A DNA stretch of 64,000 nt from Stomorhina lunata (lineage: Eukaryota; Arthropoda; Insecta; Diptera; Rhiniidae), in assembly GCA_933228675.1 (NCBI GenBank), contig OW121741.1, forward strand, positions 23,465,724 through 23,529,723, written 5' to 3'. Position 1 is the stretch's first letter. Every line of letters begins with the position of its first letter. Positions 59,766 through 64,000 of this stretch are shown here, one piece after another. Both the position numbers and the translations under genes were made by a program. A model generated the notes under the pieces. It was not told where the DNA came from and made no database searches. It worked only from the letters and a program-made list of their open reading frames with translations.

Positions 59766-60975
59766 AAAATTACGAAGATATTTTTTTTTATTTTGATTTA
59801 ATTCCTTTACTAAAGTTTTCCTGCTTCTCTCATCCTTGGGATTAAAATAAAGATAAAGTTTTGTTTTCTGAAGATTTTTTTCAAGATTTCTTTTTGTTTT
59901 TTTTTTTTCTGTGTTATTTTCATTCAATAGTTTTTTTCTAAAGTTTTGCTTAACTCGAACATTGACTTCGCTATAAAAATCATGACTACACAATGACATC
60001 TTGCAAAAGGTAGGAATCTAATGATTTTTATTTGCAAGAAATTGCAAGATATTTTTCTTTTTTTCTCCATTTCCCTAACATTATACCAGTTGTTCAACTA
60101 GATTCAATGAAAAAAAATCCAAAATCTTAAGTTAAAGAATTTTTTTTGCAAATAAAATCTATATGAAAAGAAAACAGGATGTAAGTAGAAAAAAATTTAA
60201 TAAAAAAAAAACTTCAAGTGTTATAGAAATTTTTTCCTCTCAAAAATTTCCTTCATTTATATTTAAGAAAGAAAACTATCAGGAAAAATTTTTGTTCTAA
60301 AAAATGTTTGTTCTTTCATTCAGTTTCAAGTAGAGAATGAAAAGAATTATAATAAAAATAGACAAATAATAATAATAAGACTAGAAAAAAATCGAAGTTA
60401 CATGATTTGGCAAATCCTCGTGGTTCAATAAATGCTAGCGAAATTCAGAGATTCCTCGATATTGAAAGATATCTTCTCAATGAATTTGATTTTATTTCCC
60501 AAAAAAAAAAATATAACAAAAATTCTATAATAAAAAGAAAAAATACTGGCAATTTATGTAGACAAAAGTACATACTTATCATAGATCTCGGTAAAGCTTT
60601 CTTACTAATTTGCTTTTAAGCATATAGAGATTCCTTTCTATTTTTTTGCTGCTCTAGCAGCTAAAGTGGTAGAAATAGCAATTTTCAAAAGGATTTACTT
60701 TTACTAATACAGCCACTAAGTACGTTTATATATATTGAAATGTAAGTATGGTTGAATTTTGTTAGTACTTATTTTCATTTGAATGTATTATTTGGTCAAA
60801 AAAAATAGATGAGATTTAAGAAAATTACTCTAATACTATTCAAATAAACTATAAATAGTTTGCTCAGACAACCAGAAAATTTATTACTGATTAAGTCATC
60901 AAATGAAAATAAGAGGATTTTAAATTTTATTTCATATTGTAGAAAAACTAAAGAAATTTAGTATAGACGATATCA
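59766..60975. other. A+T-rich sequence between satellites B and C
   Basis: Open frames of 85 (minus) and 70 (plus) codons are Lys/Asn-rich with no recognisable domain. Nothing else seen. Confidence 0.5.
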
Positions 60976-60979
60976 AAAA

Positions 60980-63900
60980 TGCTAAGCACAGACTAGAGTC
61001 TAGAGTATGAGACTATAGTCTGACTATTATATGAGACCTCTGACTAAAGTCTGACTATAATAATAGAACTCAGAATATAGTCTGACTTTAGTATGAGACC
61101 TCAAACTATAGTCTGACTATAGTATGAGACCTCAGACTATAGTCAGACTATAGTATGAGAACTCAGAATATAGTATCAAACCTTAGACTATAGTCTGACT
61201 ATAATATGAAACCTCAGACTATAGTCTGACTTTAGTATAAGACCTCAGACTATCTTCTAACTGTAGTATGAGACCTCAGACTATAGTCTGATTATAGTAA
61301 GAGACTGCAGACTATAGTCTGAATATAGTCCGACTATTGTATGAGACCTCAGACTATAGTCTGACTATAGTATGAGACCTCAGACTACAGTCAGATTATA
61401 GTATGAGAACTCAGACTATTGTCTGACTATAATAAGAGATCTCAGACTATAGTCTGACTATAGTATGAGACTTCAGACTATAGTCTGACTATAGTATGAG
61501 ACGTCAGACTATAATATGAAACCTCAGACTATAGTCTGACTATAGCATGAGACCTCAGACTACGGTCTGACTATAGTATGAGACCTCAGCCTATAGTCTG
61601 AGTATAGAATGAGACTTTGGTTATAGTTTAACTATAGCATGAGACCTCAGACTATAGTCTGACTATAGTATGAGACCTCAGACTATGGTCTGACTATAGT
61701 ATGAGACCTCAGACTATAGTATGAGACCTCAGACTTTAGTCTGACTATAGTACGAGACGTCAGACTATAGTTTGAGACCTCAGACTATAGTCTGACTATT
61801 GTATGAGACCACAGACTATAGTCTGACTATAGTATGAGACCTCAGACTATATTCTGACTATAGTTGGAGACCTCAAAATATGGTCTGACTATAGTATGAG
61901 ACCTCAGACTATAGTCTGACTATGGTATGTTTGAATATAGTTTGAATATAGTATAAGAATATATTCAATAGTATAAGACCTCAGACTATAGTCTGACTAT
62001 AATATGAGGCTGGCTATAGTATGTGATCTCAGACTATAGTCTGACTATAGCATGAGACCTCAGACTATAGTCTGATTAAGTTATAGTTTGAATATAGTAT
62101 AAGACCTCAGACTATAGTCTGACTATAATATGAGGCTGGCTATAGTATGTGATCTCAGACTATAGTCTGACTATAGCATGAGACCTCAGACTATAGTCTG
62201 ATTATAGTTGGTGACCTCAAAATATGGTCTGACTATAGTATGTGACCTCAGACTACAGTCTGACGTTAGTATAAGACCTCAGATTAAAGTCTGACTGTAG
62301 TACGAGACCACAGGCTATATTTTGATTATAGTATGAGATCTAAGACTATAGTATGAGACCTCAGACTATAGTCCGACTATAGTTTGAGACCTCAGACTAA
62401 AGTCTGACTATAGTATGACCCTCAGACTATAGTCTGACTATAGTATTAGACCTCAGACTATGGCCTGTCTATGGTATGAGAAATCAGACTATAGTTTGAC
62501 TATAGTATGAGACCTCAGACTATAGCCTGACTATAGTATGAGACCTCAGACTATAGCCTGACTATAGTATGAGACCTCAGACTAAAGTCTGACTATAGTA
62601 CGAGACCTCAGACTATAGTCTTACTATAGTATGGGACCTCAGACTATAGTCTTAATATAGTATGAGACCTCAGACTAAAGTCTGACTATAGTACGAGACC
62701 TCAGACTATAGTATGGGACCTCAGACTATAGTCTGAATATAGTATGAGACCTCAGACTATAGTCTGAATATAGTATGAGACCTCAGACTATAGTCCGACT
62801 ATAGTATGAGACCTCAGACTAAAGTTTGACTATAGTACGAGACCTCAGACTATAGTCTGACTATAGTATGGGACCTCAGACTATAGTCTGAATATATTAT
62901 GAGACCTCAGACTATAGTCCGACTATAGTATGAGACCTCAGACTAAAGTCTGACTATAGTACGAGACCTCAGACTATAGTCTGACTATAGTATGAGACCT
63001 CAGACTATAGTATGAGACCTCAGACTATAGCCTGGCTATAGTATGAGACCTCAGACTAAAGTCTGACTATAGTAAGAGACCTCAGAATATAGTATGGGAC
63101 CTCAGACTATAGTCTGAATATAGTATGAGACCTCAGACTATAGTGTAACTATAGTTTGAGACCTCAGACCAAAGTCTGACTATAGTACGAGACCCCAGAC
63201 TATAGTCTGACTATAGTATGGGACCTCAGACTATAGTCTGAATATAGTATGAGACCTCAGACTATAGTCCGACTATGGTATGAGACCTCAGACTAAAGTC
63301 TGACTATAGTACGAGACCTCAGACTATAGTTTGACTATAGTATTTATGAGACATCAGACTATAGTCTGACTATAGTATGAGACCTCAAACTATAGTCTGA
63401 CTATAGTATTGGACCTCAGACTATGGTCTGCTTATAGTATGAGACCTCAGATTATAGTCTGACTATCGTATGAGACCTCAAACTAAAGTCTGACTATAGT
63501 ATCAGACCTCAGACTATAGTCTGACTACAGTATGAGACCTCAGACTATAGTCTGACTATAGTATGAGACATCAGACTATAGTCCGACTATAGTATGAGAC
63601 CTCAGACTATAGTCTGACTATAGTACCTCAGACCTCAGACTAAAGTCTGACTATAGTACGAGACCTCAGACTATAGTCTGACTAGAGTATGAGACCTCAG
63701 ACTATAGCCTGACTATAGTATGAGACCTCAGACTAAAGTCTGACTATAGTACGAGACCTCAGACTATAGTCTGACTATAGTATGGGACCTCAGACTATAG
63801 TCTAAATATAGTATGAGACCTCAGACTATAGTGTAACTATGGTATGAGATCTCAGACTATTGTCTGACTATAATATGAGACCTGAGAATATAGTCCGACT

Positions 63901-64000
63901 ATAGTGTAAGACCTCAGACTATAGCCTGACTATAGTATGAGACTAAAGTCTGACTATAGTATGAAACCTCAGACTATAGTCTGACTATAGCATGAGAGCT
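60980..64000 (+). repeat. Satellite C (31-bp unit, TCAGACTATAGTCTGA core), runs off the window
   Basis: About 3 kb. Unit CTCAGACTATAGTCTGAC + TATAGTATGAGAC = 31 bp, checked at 61441 to 61472. The 16-bp palindrome TCAGACTATAGTCTGA is perfect in most monomers. Moderately diverged, with units lacking the second half (…ACTATAGTATGAGACCTCAG direct joins) and a longer duplicated block (GAGGCTGGCTATAGTATGTG, near 62005 and 62122). The end of the array lies beyond 64000. Confidence 0.96.

Noticed and set aside
52740..64000. CRISPR-like arrays
   Set aside because: Repeats are contiguous 31-bp satellites without unique spacers, and the window is eukaryotic.

Overview
The window looks like non-genic, A+T-rich (by eye roughly 70-75 %) DNA from a large insect genome, most likely a higher fly. 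The fly assignment is an inference from the repeats. Several elements have the architecture I know from the Drosophila DINE-1/INE-1 family: a TATACCC...GGGTAT start, a CCGTCTGTC microsatellite block, and a 3' hairpin followed by CTCTTnCTTTTT. They sit beside Tc1/mariner-like transposons, RTE-like and jockey-like LINE relics and tRNA-derived SINE heads. I see no convincing intact host gene, rRNA, functional tRNA, operon or CRISPR array. Nearly all long open frames are artefacts of tandem repeats whose unit lengths lack in-frame stops, or are pieces of dead transposase or reverse transcriptase.

Layout. 0-3 kb: a Helitron-like element with internal ~130-bp repeats, then a 5'-truncated RTE-like reverse transcriptase relic. 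3.6-6.65 kb: a diverged 31-bp satellite (family A) in two opposing arrays. 8-9.2 kb: a mariner-like element with a broken transposase. 9.6-14.1 kb: two arrays of one 12-bp satellite in inverted orientation around a 1.4-kb spacer. 16.1-23.7 kb: a DINE-like element, a second Helitron-like copy and a second DINE-like element. 25-35 kb: a tRNA-like SINE head, two large fold-back structures, a palindromic MITE, two DINE 3'-end fragments, and a Tc1/mariner-type MITE with a third Helitron-like copy inside it. 35-46.5 kb: two Transib-like (CACAGTG-ended) elements, one hit by a 48-bp RTE insertion. Between them lies a DINE-like element on the minus strand that has been hit by a second mariner-like transposon and by a 317-bp hAT-like insertion, and two jockey-like relics lie nearby. 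47.4-64 kb: four long satellite arrays in a row (D, A, B, C), with array B contained in a 1.8-kb tandem segmental duplication.

The most unusual observation is that the four long satellite families (A, B, C, D) have unrelated sequences but all have a 31-bp unit, and each unit contains a perfect or near-perfect dyad of 14-27 bp. Other notable points are the inverted 12-bp arrays whose flanks are also inverted, in-window empty sites that fix the ends of two transposons, a Transib-like element with a 5-bp target duplication and the exact heptamer CACAGTG, and a 1816-bp tandem duplication whose copies appear to differ by exactly one 31-bp monomer.

All coordinates of repeats are by eye and may be off by a few to tens of bases at fuzzy ends.
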